NCBI RefSeq assembly: GCF_900258035.1
Contig: NZ_OGTP01000001.1
Coordinates: forward strand, 496,001-560,000
From: Caballeronia novacaledonica
GTDB lineage: Bacteria > Pseudomonadota > Gammaproteobacteria > Burkholderiales > Burkholderiaceae
DNA length: 64,000 nucleotides
Direction: 5' to 3'
Below are positions 34,566-43,896 of the stretch, in pieces. Under the pieces are notes generated by a model. That model did no database searches. It saw only the letters and a list, made by a program, of their open reading frames with translations, and was not told where the DNA came from. Both the position numbers and the translations under genes were made by a program. Numbering within the stretch: the first letter of the stretch is position 1; each line of letters begins with the position of its first letter.

Positions 34566-35801
<1,236 letters not shown>

Positions 35802-35902
35802 TTATGCCGCAACGCGATACGGAGGATACGGTCTATCTAATTTCGAGATAAAGGGCCTCAAATGGGCCGAAAAGGACTCGAACTACGGGAAAATCCCTAC
35901 GG

Positions 35903-35931
35903 CGTGCGAGCGTCAGGAAACCGCTCGCACG
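35903..35931. terminator. Hairpin after the aldo/keto reductase gene
   Basis: CGTGCGAGCG and CGCTCGCACG form a perfect 10-bp stem with a nine-base loop, 12 bases beyond the reductase stop (leftward). A T-rich run comes only about 15 bases later, so it is a moderate terminator at best. Confidence 0.5.
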
Positions 35932-35942
35932 TCCCCGTGGCG

Positions 35943-36995
35943 TTATTCCGCCGACTCTTCCTTCAATTGCTTGAGCCGATATTCGCCCTGCCGCGTGAGC
36001 ATCCAGCCCGGATATTCGGCGGGCAACTGGCTCACTTCGTCGAGTGCCGCGAGTTCGTCCTGGTTCAGCCGGACTTTCGTCGCTGCGATGTTGTCGTCGA
36101 GCTGCTCGATGCGTTTTGCGCCGATGATCACGCTCGACACCACTTTCTGATGCAGCAGCCACGCAAGCGCGATCTGCGCGACCGACACGCCCTTGGCTTC
36201 GGCCATGTGACGCATCACGTCGACGCAGTCATACGCCCGCTCGACATTGACCGGCGGGAAATCGAACTTGCTGCGCCGGCTGCCTTCTTCCTTCCCGCCT
36301 TCGCGCGTGAACTTGCCCGAAAGCAGGCCGCCCGCGAGCGGACTCCAGACCATGAGTCCGACGCTCTCGCTTTGCAGCAGCGGCACGATCTCGCGCTCGA
36401 GATCGCGGCCCGCGATCGTGTAATACGCCTGCAGCGACTCGAAGCGCGCGAGCCCGAGCCGCTCGGACATGCCGAGCGCCTTCATGATCTGCCACGCCGC
36501 CCAGTTCGACACGCCGATATAGCGCACATGCCCGTGCTGCACGAGGTTGTCGAGTGCGCGCAGCGTTTCCTCGATCGGCGTTGCCGGATCGAAACCGTGA
36601 ATCTGGTACAGATCGACGTGATCCAGTTGCAGCCGCTTCAGGCTGGCTTTCACGCCATCGATGATGTGATAGCGCGACGCGCCGCGCGAATTCGTGCCCT
36701 TGGTTCCGGTTTCGCCGAGGATCTTCGTCGCGACGACCACGTTCTCGCGCGGCACCTTCAGATTCTTCAGCGCCTGACCGGTGATGATCTCCGACTGGCC
36801 GTCGGCGTAGACGTCGGCGGTGTCGATGAAATTGATGCCCGCATCGAGCGAACGGCCGATCAGCTTGTCCGCGTCCGCCTGTTGCAACTGGCCGATGTTG
36901 TCCCAGATTCCGCCCGTTCCGCCGCCGAAGGTCATCGTGCCCAGGCAGAGTTCAGAGACGAAAAGACCGGTATTGCCGAATTTCCTGTAGCGCAT
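35943..36995 (-). CDS. Aldo/keto reductase
   Basis: A 350-residue NADPH-dependent TIM-barrel oxidoreductase. The catalytic tetrad region includes INFIDTADVYADGQSE (Asp, Tyr), VVATKIL (Lys) and DLYQIHGFD (His). The cofactor region near the end includes SVIIGAKRIEQLDDNIAA. It probably reduces aldehydes or ketones. The start at 36995 has GGGAG upstream. It is divergent from an AraC-type activator, which resembles the YqhC / aldehyde-reductase arrangement of E. coli, where the regulator senses aldehydes. That parallel is inference. Confidence 0.9.
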   Translation of the reverse strand: MRYRKFGNTGLFVSELCLGTMTFGGGTGGIWDNIGQLQQADADKLIGRSLDAGINFIDTADVYADGQSEIITGQALKNLKVPRENVVVATKILGETGTKGTNSRGASRYHIIDGVKASLKRLQLDHVDLYQIHGFDPATPIEETLRALDNLVQHGHVRYIGVSNWAAWQIMKALGMSERLGLARFESLQAYYTIAGRDLEREIVPLLQSESVGLMVWSPLAGGLLSGKFTREGGKEEGSRRSKFDFPPVNVERAYDCVDVMRHMAEAKGVSVAQIALAWLLHQKVVSSVIIGAKRIEQLDDNIAATKVRLNQDELAALDEVSQLPAEYPGWMLTRQGEYRLKQLKEESAE

Positions 36996-37213
36996 GGTTG
37001 CTCCCGATTGACTGGAAAGGCGCGGCATCGCCCGAACTTCACGAGCGATCCGGCCGGCAATGCAGTATCGTCCCGGCGCGCGGCCGGTTCATAGCCTGAT
37101 CCTGTTCAATCCTTGCCTTTTCCTGCAAACGCTGGGGTGGGCGTCGAGCAATCCCGCGCCCGCGCGAGTAAGCTAGTCGAACTCACTTCTCCATCGAAAA
37201 TCGTCCTTTAATC

Positions 37214-38212
37214 ATGGCTCTGAACGACACGCCCGGCCTCGCCGGAAAAGACAGTCACGACCAGTCGAAGGAGATGCGCCACGACGGCGCGCCCGATCAC
37301 GGGCTGGATCAGGCGCGGCTCGATCTGGTTGCGCTGCTCGACCGCTTCACCGCCGGCTGCGAAGGCTCGGTCGAAACGCCGGTGCCGGGGCTCGCCCTGC
37401 ATCGCATCATGAATCCGGGCGGCCCGAAGCACGGCATCCAGACGCCCGCGCTCGCGCTGATCGCGCAGGGCAGCAAGCGGCTCATGGTCGGCGACGAAGT
37501 CTATATCTACGATCCGATGCACTACCTGGTGTCGTCGGTGGACTTGCCCGTGTGCGGACAGGTGTCGGTGGCGAGCGAGTCGGAGCCGTATCTCGGCATG
37601 CGGCTCGAACTCGACGTCGACGAAATCACGTCGCTGATTCAGGACGAAAGCCTGCCGCCCGCGATGTCGGCCGACGCCTCGCGCGGGCTCTACGTGAACC
37701 GCCTCGGCAACTCGATGCTCGACGCCGTGCTGCGCCTTCTGCGTCTCGTCGACACGCCCGAGGACGTGCCGATCCTCGCGCCGCTCGTGAAGCGCGAGAT
37801 TCTCTATCGGCTGCTGATGAACGGCTCGGGCGCGCGGCTGCGCCAGATCGCGCTGCAGGACAGCCAGACGCAGCGCATCGCGAAGGCCATCCAGTTGCTG
37901 CGCCAGCATTTCGATCAGCCGCTGCGCGTCGAGGATATCGCGCGCGACGTGCACATGAGCGTGTCGTCGCTGCATCACCATTTCAAGGCCGTCACGGCGA
38001 TGAGCCCGCTGCAGTATCAAAAGCAGTTGCGGCTTCAGGAGGCGCGCCGCCTGATGATGCTCGATATCGTCGATGCCGCCACGGCCGCGCATCGCGTGGG
38101 CTATGAAAGCGCGTCGCAGTTCAGCCGCGAGTACAGCCGGCTCTTCGGCGCGCCGCCGCTGCGCGATACCCGCCGCTGGCGCGATGCGACCGCCGCCGCA
38201 GTTGGCGCCTGA
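37214..38212 (+). CDS. AraC-family regulator with AraC_N domain (YqhC-like)
   Basis: A 332-residue regulator. An N-terminal AraC_N ligand domain (about 55-210; ALALIAQGSKRLMVGDEVYIYDPMHYLVSSVDLPV) precedes two helix-turn-helices at the C-terminus (about 225-320; PLRVEDIARDVHMSVSSLHHHFKAV and HRVGYESASQFSREYSRLFG). YqhC of E. coli has the same layout and activates aldehyde reductase genes. Divergence from the aldo/keto reductase supports control of that gene. Confidence 0.88.
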   Translation: MALNDTPGLAGKDSHDQSKEMRHDGAPDHGLDQARLDLVALLDRFTAGCEGSVETPVPGLALHRIMNPGGPKHGIQTPALALIAQGSKRLMVGDEVYIYDPMHYLVSSVDLPVCGQVSVASESEPYLGMRLELDVDEITSLIQDESLPPAMSADASRGLYVNRLGNSMLDAVLRLLRLVDTPEDVPILAPLVKREILYRLLMNGSGARLRQIALQDSQTQRIAKAIQLLRQHFDQPLRVEDIARDVHMSVSSLHHHFKAVTAMSPLQYQKQLRLQEARRLMMLDIVDAATAAHRVGYESASQFSREYSRLFGAPPLRDTRRWRDATAAAVGA

Positions 38213-38398
38213 GCGCGATTTCGCGGTCCCGGTAGGGAAATTTCGATGAATCACTGGCCGAGCGCGCGCGAATGGTCTTGAATGGATTGCCGACTGCCGA
38301 TGCGACGGCGCTGCCGCATCGATTTATTTCATCGTCCGCGGAATAGTGCAGCGCTTCCGAACGTTCTACGGATACTTCTACAAAAAGGGAAAGATGAA

Positions 38399-38779
38399 AT
38401 GAAGAAGCGCATCCAGATGTTCGCCGCTGCCGCAACAGTCGCCACCGCTTTCGCTTCACTAGCTTCATCCGCCTACGCTGCGGCGCCGAAAGAAGCGAAC
38501 GGCATGTACGTCGATGAAAACGGCATGACGCTCTACACCTTCGACAAGGACACGAAGGGCGGCGCGAGCGCCTGCTCCGGCGGCTGCGCGCAGGCGTGGC
38601 CGGCGGCGATGGCGACCGACGCCGACAAGCCGAGCGGCAAATGGACCATGGAAGCCGCCGACGGCGGCAAACAGTGGGCCTACGACGGCAAGCGCGTCTA
38701 TCGCTTCGCGAAGGACACGAAGCCCGGCGACAAGAACGGGGACAACTTCCGCGACGTCTGGCACGTCGTGAAGCCCTAA
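38399..38779 (+). CDS. Secreted-repeat (PF03640-type) protein
   Basis: A 126-residue exported protein. A signal peptide (about 1-27, ending SAYA-AAP) is followed by two short repeats of the G-x-TLYTFDKD type: GMTLYTFDKDTKGGASACSG and GKRVYRFAKDTKPGD. The first contains the CSGGCAQAWP motif seen in the family. Function is unknown; such proteins are often found near ECF sigma factors, as here (gene at 39066). The ATG at 38399 has AAGGGAAAG upstream. Confidence 0.8.
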   Translation: MKKRIQMFAAAATVATAFASLASSAYAAAPKEANGMYVDENGMTLYTFDKDTKGGASACSGGCAQAWPAAMATDADKPSGKWTMEAADGGKQWAYDGKRVYRFAKDTKPGDKNGDNFRDVWHVVKP

Positions 38780-38878
38780 GCTTCGTAAGACGCGCGGTCT
38801 GAGCGACACATCGAAACAGGCGGGTTCGCGGAATAAATCGGCGGGCCCGCCGGTCTATGACATCAATGGGTAACGATC

Positions 38879-39019
38879 ATGAAACGATCGATCGGCGTGA
38901 CGGCGCTCCTGATCGCGCTCGGTCTCGCGCTCGGCGCGGCGGGTTGCGCAAGCGGCCCGCAAAGTGCGCCGAATTCGTCGGGTGCGCCGAGCGGGCCGGC
39001 CGGAGGGGGCAGCTACTGA
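38879..39019 (+). CDS. 46-residue lipoprotein
   Basis: MKRSIGVTALLIALGLALGAAGC is a clear lipoprotein signal with lipobox GAAGC. The mature peptide is only 24 residues, Gly/Pro/Ser-rich, ending GGGSY. It precedes the ECF sigma gene by 46 bases and may be the first gene of that operon. No function is known. Confidence 0.6.
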   Translation: MKRSIGVTALLIALGLALGAAGCASGPQSAPNSSGAPSGPAGGGSY

Positions 39020-39065
39020 TGGCGAACGCCTCTCACGCGCCTGTCACGCACGCAGGCGCACGGTC

Positions 39066-39590
39066 GTGAGCTTCGAGGGCGATCTGCTCGCGCATTTGCC
39101 GCAGTTGCGCCGTTATGCGCGCGCGCTGACGGGCGATCGCGCCTGGGCCGACGATCTCGTGCAGGACGCGACCGAGCGCGCGCTCAATCGCGCCAAATCG
39201 TTTCATGCCGGCACGAATCTGCGCGCGTGGCTGTTCACGATCATGCGCAACCTGTATATCGACCAGTTGCGCGGCCGGCGCGACATCGCCGTCGACGACG
39301 AAACCGCGCCCTGGCGGCAGATGGCCGCGCCGCGCGGCGAAGTCGACGGTCTCGTGCTGCGCGACGTGCAGCGCGCGCTCTATTGTCTGCCGGTCGAGCA
39401 GCGCGAAGTGATGTTGCTCGTGTGCGTCGAGGAAATGAGTTATCAGGAGGCATCCGTGGTGTTGAACGTGCCGACCGGAACCGTGATGTCGCGCTTGTCG
39501 AGAGCGCGGGAGCACATGCGCGTTCTGCTCGGCGAGGAACCCGGCCGCAAGACGTCGCCGTCGTCGCTGAAAGTGGTGAGCCGATCATGA
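39066..39590 (+). CDS. ECF sigma-70 family RNA polymerase sigma factor
   Basis: A 174-residue ECF sigma factor. Region 2 (about 5-75) has WADDLVQDATERALNRA and LRAWLFTIMRNLYIDQLR. Region 4 (about 105-155) has LPVEQREVMLLVCVEEMSYQEA and the recognition helix VPTGTVMSRLSRAREHM. The start is taken as GTG at 39066; longer reading upstream is possible but unconserved. It overlaps the downstream anti-sigma gene by ATGA, indicating a coupled pair. Confidence 0.92.
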   Translation: MSFEGDLLAHLPQLRRYARALTGDRAWADDLVQDATERALNRAKSFHAGTNLRAWLFTIMRNLYIDQLRGRRDIAVDDETAPWRQMAAPRGEVDGLVLRDVQRALYCLPVEQREVMLLVCVEEMSYQEASVVLNVPTGTVMSRLSRAREHMRVLLGEEPGRKTSPSSLKVVSRS

Positions 39591-40378
39591 CCAACCAAGA
39601 CCGTCCATCCGAAGGCGGCGATCGTATGGGGCCGCCGAAACCCGATCGCGATCTGCAGGCGCTGTCCGCCTTCATCGACGACGAATTGCACGGCGACGAA
39701 CGCGACGCCGTCGCACAGCGCATCGCGAACGATCCCGCGAGCGAGGCGACCGCCGCCGCTTATCGTGCGCAGGACAATGCGCTGCGTGCGCTCTTCGCCG
39801 ATCAGAACGAGCCGCAGGTCGTGCGCTTGCGGCCGCGCGCCCGCGAGCGTTATCTGATCGCGGCGTGCTTTCTGGTCGTCGGTGCCGCGTGCGGGTTCCT
39901 GATGCACATGCTCTTGCCGTCGCTCGGCGAGAGTCCGCGTTTCGCGGAGCGCGCGGATATCGCCTATGCCGTGTACGCGCCCGAGCAGCGGCATGCGGTG
40001 GAGGTGGCCGCGTCGCAACAGGATCATCTCGTCACGTGGCTGTCGAAGCGGCTGAATCGCGCGGTGACGATTCCGTCGCTGGCCGAATACGGCTTTCAGC
40101 TCGTCGGCGGACGCCTGTTGCCCGACGAGGAAGGGCCGGCCGCCCAGTTCATGTACCAGAACGCGGCCGGCGAACGGCTCACGCTTTACATGACGACGGC
40201 GACGATCCGGCGCAACGACAGCAAGATCAGAACGCTCAAGGACGGGCAGCGCACGACGTTCTATTGGGCGTGGGATCGTGTCGGCTATGCGCTCTCCGGT
40301 CAGATCGGCGAGGAGAAACTGCAGGCGATCGCCTACGACACATGCAAGGAGCTGGGCGGCGATCCGAAAAGCTGGTGA
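39587..40378 (+). CDS. Membrane anti-sigma factor (putative)
   Basis: A 263-residue protein: cytoplasmic N-terminal domain (about 20-75, DLQALSAFIDDELHGDERDAV, resembling an anti-sigma domain without the zinc-binding His/Cys set), one membrane helix (about 90-112, LIAACFLVVGAACGFLMHML) and a periplasmic domain (about 113-263). Translational overlap with the ECF sigma gene is the main support for the role. Confidence 0.85.
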   Translation: MTNQDRPSEGGDRMGPPKPDRDLQALSAFIDDELHGDERDAVAQRIANDPASEATAAAYRAQDNALRALFADQNEPQVVRLRPRARERYLIAACFLVVGAACGFLMHMLLPSLGESPRFAERADIAYAVYAPEQRHAVEVAASQQDHLVTWLSKRLNRAVTIPSLAEYGFQLVGGRLLPDEEGPAAQFMYQNAAGERLTLYMTTATIRRNDSKIRTLKDGQRTTFYWAWDRVGYALSGQIGEEKLQAIAYDTCKELGGDPKSW

Positions 40379-40394
40379 AGCGCCGATCGAAAAG

Positions 40395-40428
40395 AAAGGC
40401 CGCAGCGATTGTTCTCGCTGCGGCCTTT
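40395..40428. terminator. Strong bidirectional terminator after the sigma/anti-sigma operon
   Basis: A 13-bp perfect stem AAAGGCCGCAGCG/CGCTGCGGCCTTT has an 8-base loop. A-rich on one side and T-rich on the other, it can act on both strands and also ends the leftward small gene at 40446. Confidence 0.88.
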
Positions 40429-40445
40429 GTCATTCCTGAACCGGA

Positions 40446-40667
40446 TTAGTAGTAACGGTGCGGAGGCGGCGCAACATGATGATGACGCTCCCACTCCTGG
40501 CGCTGCCAATAGCGATGGCCGTCCCAGTAGCGCTCACCGTGCCAGCCCACCGTCACGTGATGCGGCGGATAGTGATGCACCTCGGCGGAAGCGACGTTTG
40601 CGAGACCCATGCCGAGCGCGGCGGCAAGGGAGGCGATAAGCAGGCTCTTCTTTGTCTTGTCGATCAT
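40446..40667 (-). CDS. Small secreted His/Tyr-rich protein
   Basis: A 73-residue protein with a signal peptide (about 1-27, cleavage ASA-EV) and a mature part of 46 residues rich in His, Tyr, Trp and Arg (VHHYPPHHVTVGWHGERYW, ending PPPHRYY). AAGGAG precedes the ATG. The His-rich nature could allow metal binding; no family is identified. Confidence 0.65.
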   Translation of the reverse strand: MIDKTKKSLLIASLAAALGMGLANVASAEVHHYPPHHVTVGWHGERYWDGHRYWQRQEWERHHHVAPPPHRYY

Positions 40668-40759
40668 GATGTTTGCTCCTTGGTCGTTTGCTTGCGGTCT
40701 AAACCGCGAGTCGTGCGGTAGCAGTTTCGTTTTTAGTTCAGTGAGGCTTGCGCGAGGGT

Positions 40760-40879
40760 TCAGTAGCGGTAGTAGTCGCGATGGTGGTGATACCCGCCGC
40801 CATCCGGCACGACGATGCAGCCTGAGAGCGCGCTACTCAGCAACACGCCCAACGCTGCAAGGATCGCTAGTTTCTTCAT
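40760..40879 (-). CDS. 39-residue lipoprotein with His/Tyr tail
   Basis: MKKLAILAALGVLLSSALSGC is a lipoprotein signal (lipobox ALSGC, Cys21). The 19-residue mature part ends GGGYHHHRDYYRY. It resembles the C-terminus of the neighbouring secreted protein in composition, suggesting a related role. The two are 92 bases apart on the same strand. Confidence 0.6.
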   Translation of the reverse strand: MKKLAILAALGVLLSSALSGCIVVPDGGGYHHHRDYYRY

Positions 40880-40941
40880 GGGTTTCTCCGTGTGAATCCA
40901 TGGAGATCAATTTAGCGGTTCGCAAAATGACAAGCCGTGTT

Positions 40942-40957
40942 CGTTTGTAAGCAAACG
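40942..40957. promoter_or_regulatory. Inverted repeat upstream of the Rrf2 gene
   Basis: CGTTTG-TAAG-CAAACG lies in an AT-richer patch of the 195-bp region between a leftward lipoprotein gene and the Rrf2 regulator. It could be an operator for either gene. Confidence 0.35.
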
Positions 40958-41074
40958 TGTAACCTGAAATATTCGCGACGGCGCCCTGTAAAGGCGCTAC
41001 GGCGCGCGGCTCGCCGTTGCACGTGGGCGCATGACGCGTTATCCTGAACTACGATTCAGAATGTCGGAGTGGCC

Positions 41075-41599
41075 ATGTCTCACATCAGCACGGGCGTCGA
41101 GTACGCGCTGCACTGCATGCTCTATCTCGCGGAGCCGCCGCATGGCGTGCGCGAGGCGAGCGTGCGCGATCTCGCGGAATTGCAGGGCGTGCCCGCGGAG
41201 TACGTCGCGAAGCTCTTTACGAAGCTGCACAAGGCGGGGCTGGTCGTCGCAACGGAAGGTGCGCGGGGCGGCTTTGCGCTCGCGCGGCCGTCGAAGGAAA
41301 TCAGCGTGCTCGACGTCGTCGATGCGATCGACGGCGACAAGCCGCTCTTCGATTGCAGGGAAATCCGGGCGCGCTGCGCCGTGTTCGGCGACGACGCGCC
41401 GCCGTGGGCGACGAGCGGCGTGTGCGCCGTTCACGCGGTGATGAAGAACGCGGAGAAGCGTATGCGCGAGGCGCTCGCGGCAGACCGGCTGGCCGATCTC
41501 GCGGGCCGCGTGCACGCCAAGGCGCCGCGCACGTTCGGGCCGCAGGTCGTCAAGTGGCTCGACGAGCGCACCACGCAACGGCGCGCCGCGAAGAGCTGA
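41075..41599 (+). CDS. Rrf2-family transcriptional regulator
   Basis: A 174-residue regulator with an N-terminal winged helix (MSHISTGVEYALHCMLYLAE, ASVRDLAELQGVPAEYVAKL, GARGGFALARP). A later stretch carries three cysteines (FDCREIRARC and SGVC) that could bind an iron-sulfur cluster, as in IscR/NsrR relatives, though spacing is longer than in those. Its target is unknown. The gene is convergent with the next one, six bases apart. Confidence 0.88.
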   Translation: MSHISTGVEYALHCMLYLAEPPHGVREASVRDLAELQGVPAEYVAKLFTKLHKAGLVVATEGARGGFALARPSKEISVLDVVDAIDGDKPLFDCREIRARCAVFGDDAPPWATSGVCAVHAVMKNAEKRMREALAADRLADLAGRVHAKAPRTFGPQVVKWLDERTTQRRAAKS

Positions 41600-41605
41600 G
41601 AGCAC

Positions 41606-42028
41606 TCAGCGAACGATCTTCGGCTTCATGTTCGGCGTGAGCGAAACGCCGACCACGTGGCCGTCGCGCACGCCGCAGCGACTGTCCACGCGCATCCATT
41701 GCGCCTTGCCGCGCGCCTTCGCGAACGCGCGCATCACGATGACCTTGTCCACCGGAATCGGGTTTCCGACACTGAAGATCGCAGTATCGTCGTCGATTTT
41801 CGCGGAGAGCACGCGTCGATCGGGCACGATCAGCGTGTCGTATTTCGGCGCGTCTTCCACCCAACGGTCGAACGCGGCGACGCATTGCGCGACGGCGTCG
41901 GGCACGTGGAGCCGCGTCAGATACGAATAATCCTCGGGCAGGTCCGGCGTTTCCTGCGCCAGGGCGAGCTGAAACATCGACGCCGACAGCGCGAGCGCGA
42001 GCAGTGCGGGAGCGAGAATGGTCTTCAT
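41606..42028 (-). CDS. Exported hypothetical protein
   Basis: A 140-residue protein with a signal peptide (about 1-24, ending LALA-QE). The mature part contains HVPDAVAQCVAAFDRWVED, YDTLIVPDRRVLSAKIDD and MRVDSRCGVRDGHVVGVSL, with two Cys that may pair. No known domain is recognised. The same frame stays open far upstream of 42028 but without coding features. Confidence 0.65.
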   Translation of the reverse strand: MKTILAPALLALALSASMFQLALAQETPDLPEDYSYLTRLHVPDAVAQCVAAFDRWVEDAPKYDTLIVPDRRVLSAKIDDDTAIFSVGNPIPVDKVIVMRAFAKARGKAQWMRVDSRCGVRDGHVVGVSLTPNMKPKIVR

Positions 42029-42223
42029 GCGATGGGCGATGAATGGAGAGGTTCGTGCAGAGCGCGGATCATGGAAGGCGCTGTGAGTGCGATGCGCGGG
42101 ATGGCGCGAAGTATACCGTGTGAAGTTTTGTGACGTCGAGCAGGTCGCGAATATCGAATGCCGACCGAAAGCCTCGCGCCGCGCGCTGTATCCTTTGAGG
42201 ACGAACTCACGGGAGAAGGCGCG

Positions 42224-42784
42224 ATGAAAACGATGCGTTGGTCGCAACAGGACGGCACCGGGCTCGAACATCTCGTTCTGGACGCGACCGACAATGGCAT
42301 CGTGGTCGAGAGCGCGGTCGTGGGTGAGGACGAGACGCATGCGTTCGGCCTCGTCTACCGCATCGAATGCGATGCGCGCTGGCAGGTCACGCGTCTCGCG
42401 CTGAAGCTGGCGGGCGGCGCATCGCTCGATCTGCACCGCAAGGACGGCGACAACGGCGACGCGCACGCGTGGACCGGCGCGAACGGCGAACTGCTGGAGC
42501 AACTTCGCGGCTGCATCGACGTTGACATCACCGCGACACCCTTCACGAACACGCTGCCGATTCGCCGTCTGCAACTGGCGCGCGGCGAGCGCCGCGTGAT
42601 CCGCGTCGCTTACGTGCGCGTGCCGCAACTGAGCGTGAGCGCGGTGGAGCAAGCGTATACGTGCATCGAGCCGGATCACCGCTACCGTTACGAAGGGCTC
42701 GACACGGGCTTCACGGCGGACATCACCGTCGACGAGAACGGCTTCGTGCTCGACTATCCCGGACTCTACAAGCGCGTCGCGTAA
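42224..42784 (+). CDS. Putative glycolipid-binding domain protein (PF06475 type)
   Basis: A 186-residue soluble protein. Features match the putative glycolipid-binding family: MRWSQQDGTGLEHLVLDATD at the start, FGLVYRIECDARWQVTRL, FTNTLPIRRLQL and EQAYTCIEPDHRYRYEGLDTGFTADITVDENGFVLDYPGLYKR. Function in bacteria is unknown. GGGAGAA precedes the ATG at 42224. The selD gene follows 47 bases later on the same strand. Confidence 0.85.
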   Translation: MKTMRWSQQDGTGLEHLVLDATDNGIVVESAVVGEDETHAFGLVYRIECDARWQVTRLALKLAGGASLDLHRKDGDNGDAHAWTGANGELLEQLRGCIDVDITATPFTNTLPIRRLQLARGERRVIRVAYVRVPQLSVSAVEQAYTCIEPDHRYRYEGLDTGFTADITVDENGFVLDYPGLYKRVA

Positions 42785-42831
42785 GACCGGCGATAATGCC
42801 GGTCATTATCGCCTTGGCCCATTTTCAAACG

Positions 42832-43878
42832 ATGAACGATATGACTTCCCCCCGTCTCACGAGCCTTTCCCACGGCGGCGGCTGCGGCTGCAAGATCGCG
42901 CCCGGCGTGCTGGCCGATCTGCTCAGGCGCGCCGCGCCGCTGCCGGCGTTTCCGAATCTCCTCGTCGGCAACGACACCGCCGACGACGCCGCCGTCTACA
43001 AGCTCAACGACGAGCAGGCGATCGTAGCGACGACGGACTTCTTCATGCCGATCGTCGACGATCCGTTCGATTTCGGCCGCATCGCCGCGACCAACGCGCT
43101 TTCGGACGTCTACGCGATGGGCGGCAAGCCGATTCTCGCGCTCGCGCTCGTCGGCATGCCGATCAACGTGCTGCCGCACGAAGTCATCGCGCAAGTGCTG
43201 AAGGGCGGCGAAGCGGTGTGCGCGGAAGCGGGCATCCCGGTCGCGGGCGGGCATTCGATCGATTCCGTCGAGCCGATTTACGGACTCGCCGCGATCGGCA
43301 TCGTGCATCCGTCGCGCGTGAAGCGCAACGCGGCCGCGCGCGCGGGCGACGTGCTCGTGCTCGGCAAGCCGCTCGGCGTCGGCGTGCTCTCGGCGGCGCT
43401 GAAGAAGGACAAGCTCGACGCGGCCGGCTACCAGGCGATGATCGACGCGACGACCAAACTCAATCGTCCCGGCGCCGAGCTCGCGCAACTCGACGGCGTG
43501 CACGCGCTCACCGACGTGACCGGCTTCGGCCTGCTCGGTCACACGCTCGAGCTCGCACGCGGCGCACGGCTCACGGCGCGCATCCGCTACGCCGACCTGC
43601 CGTGGCTGCCGCAAGTGCGCGAGTTCGTGCGCGATGGTATCTACACGGGCGCATCGGGACGCAACTGGAACGCATACGGCGACGACATCACGTTGAACGT
43701 CGCGGGCGAAGAGGCCCGCGCCTTGCTCACCGACCCGCAGACCTCGGGCGGCCTGCTCGTGTCGTGCGCGCCGGAAGCGGTGAACGACGTGCTCGCGATC
43801 TTCCGCGCGGACGGCTTCGACGATGCGGCCGTCATCGGCGAAATGGTGGACGGCGCGGGCCGCGTCGACGTGATCTGA
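42832..43878 (+). CDS. selD: Selenide, water dikinase
   Basis: A 348-residue enzyme making selenophosphate from selenide and ATP for selenocysteine or selenouridine. The catalytic motif HGGGCGCKIAPG has Cys18 and Lys21, equivalent to Cys17/Lys20 of E. coli. It continues NDTADDAAVYKLND, VATTDFFMPIVDDPFDFG and AATNALSDVYAMGG. It uses Cys, not Sec. Start choice is uncertain (42796, 42832 or 42841); none has a strong ribosome site. No selA, selB or selU gene is in the window. Confidence 0.93.
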   Translation: MNDMTSPRLTSLSHGGGCGCKIAPGVLADLLRRAAPLPAFPNLLVGNDTADDAAVYKLNDEQAIVATTDFFMPIVDDPFDFGRIAATNALSDVYAMGGKPILALALVGMPINVLPHEVIAQVLKGGEAVCAEAGIPVAGGHSIDSVEPIYGLAAIGIVHPSRVKRNAAARAGDVLVLGKPLGVGVLSAALKKDKLDAAGYQAMIDATTKLNRPGAELAQLDGVHALTDVTGFGLLGHTLELARGARLTARIRYADLPWLPQVREFVRDGIYTGASGRNWNAYGDDITLNVAGEEARALLTDPQTSGGLLVSCAPEAVNDVLAIFRADGFDDAAVIGEMVDGAGRVDVI

Positions 43879-43896
43879 ACCCACACAAATGACCGC

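Noticed and set aside
35858..35885. tRNA-3'-end-like stretch on the minus strand (TTCGAGTCC followed by GGCCCA)
   Set aside because: The T-stem does not pair, there is no CCA and no rest of a tRNA. Not enough to call a tRNA or attachment-site remnant.
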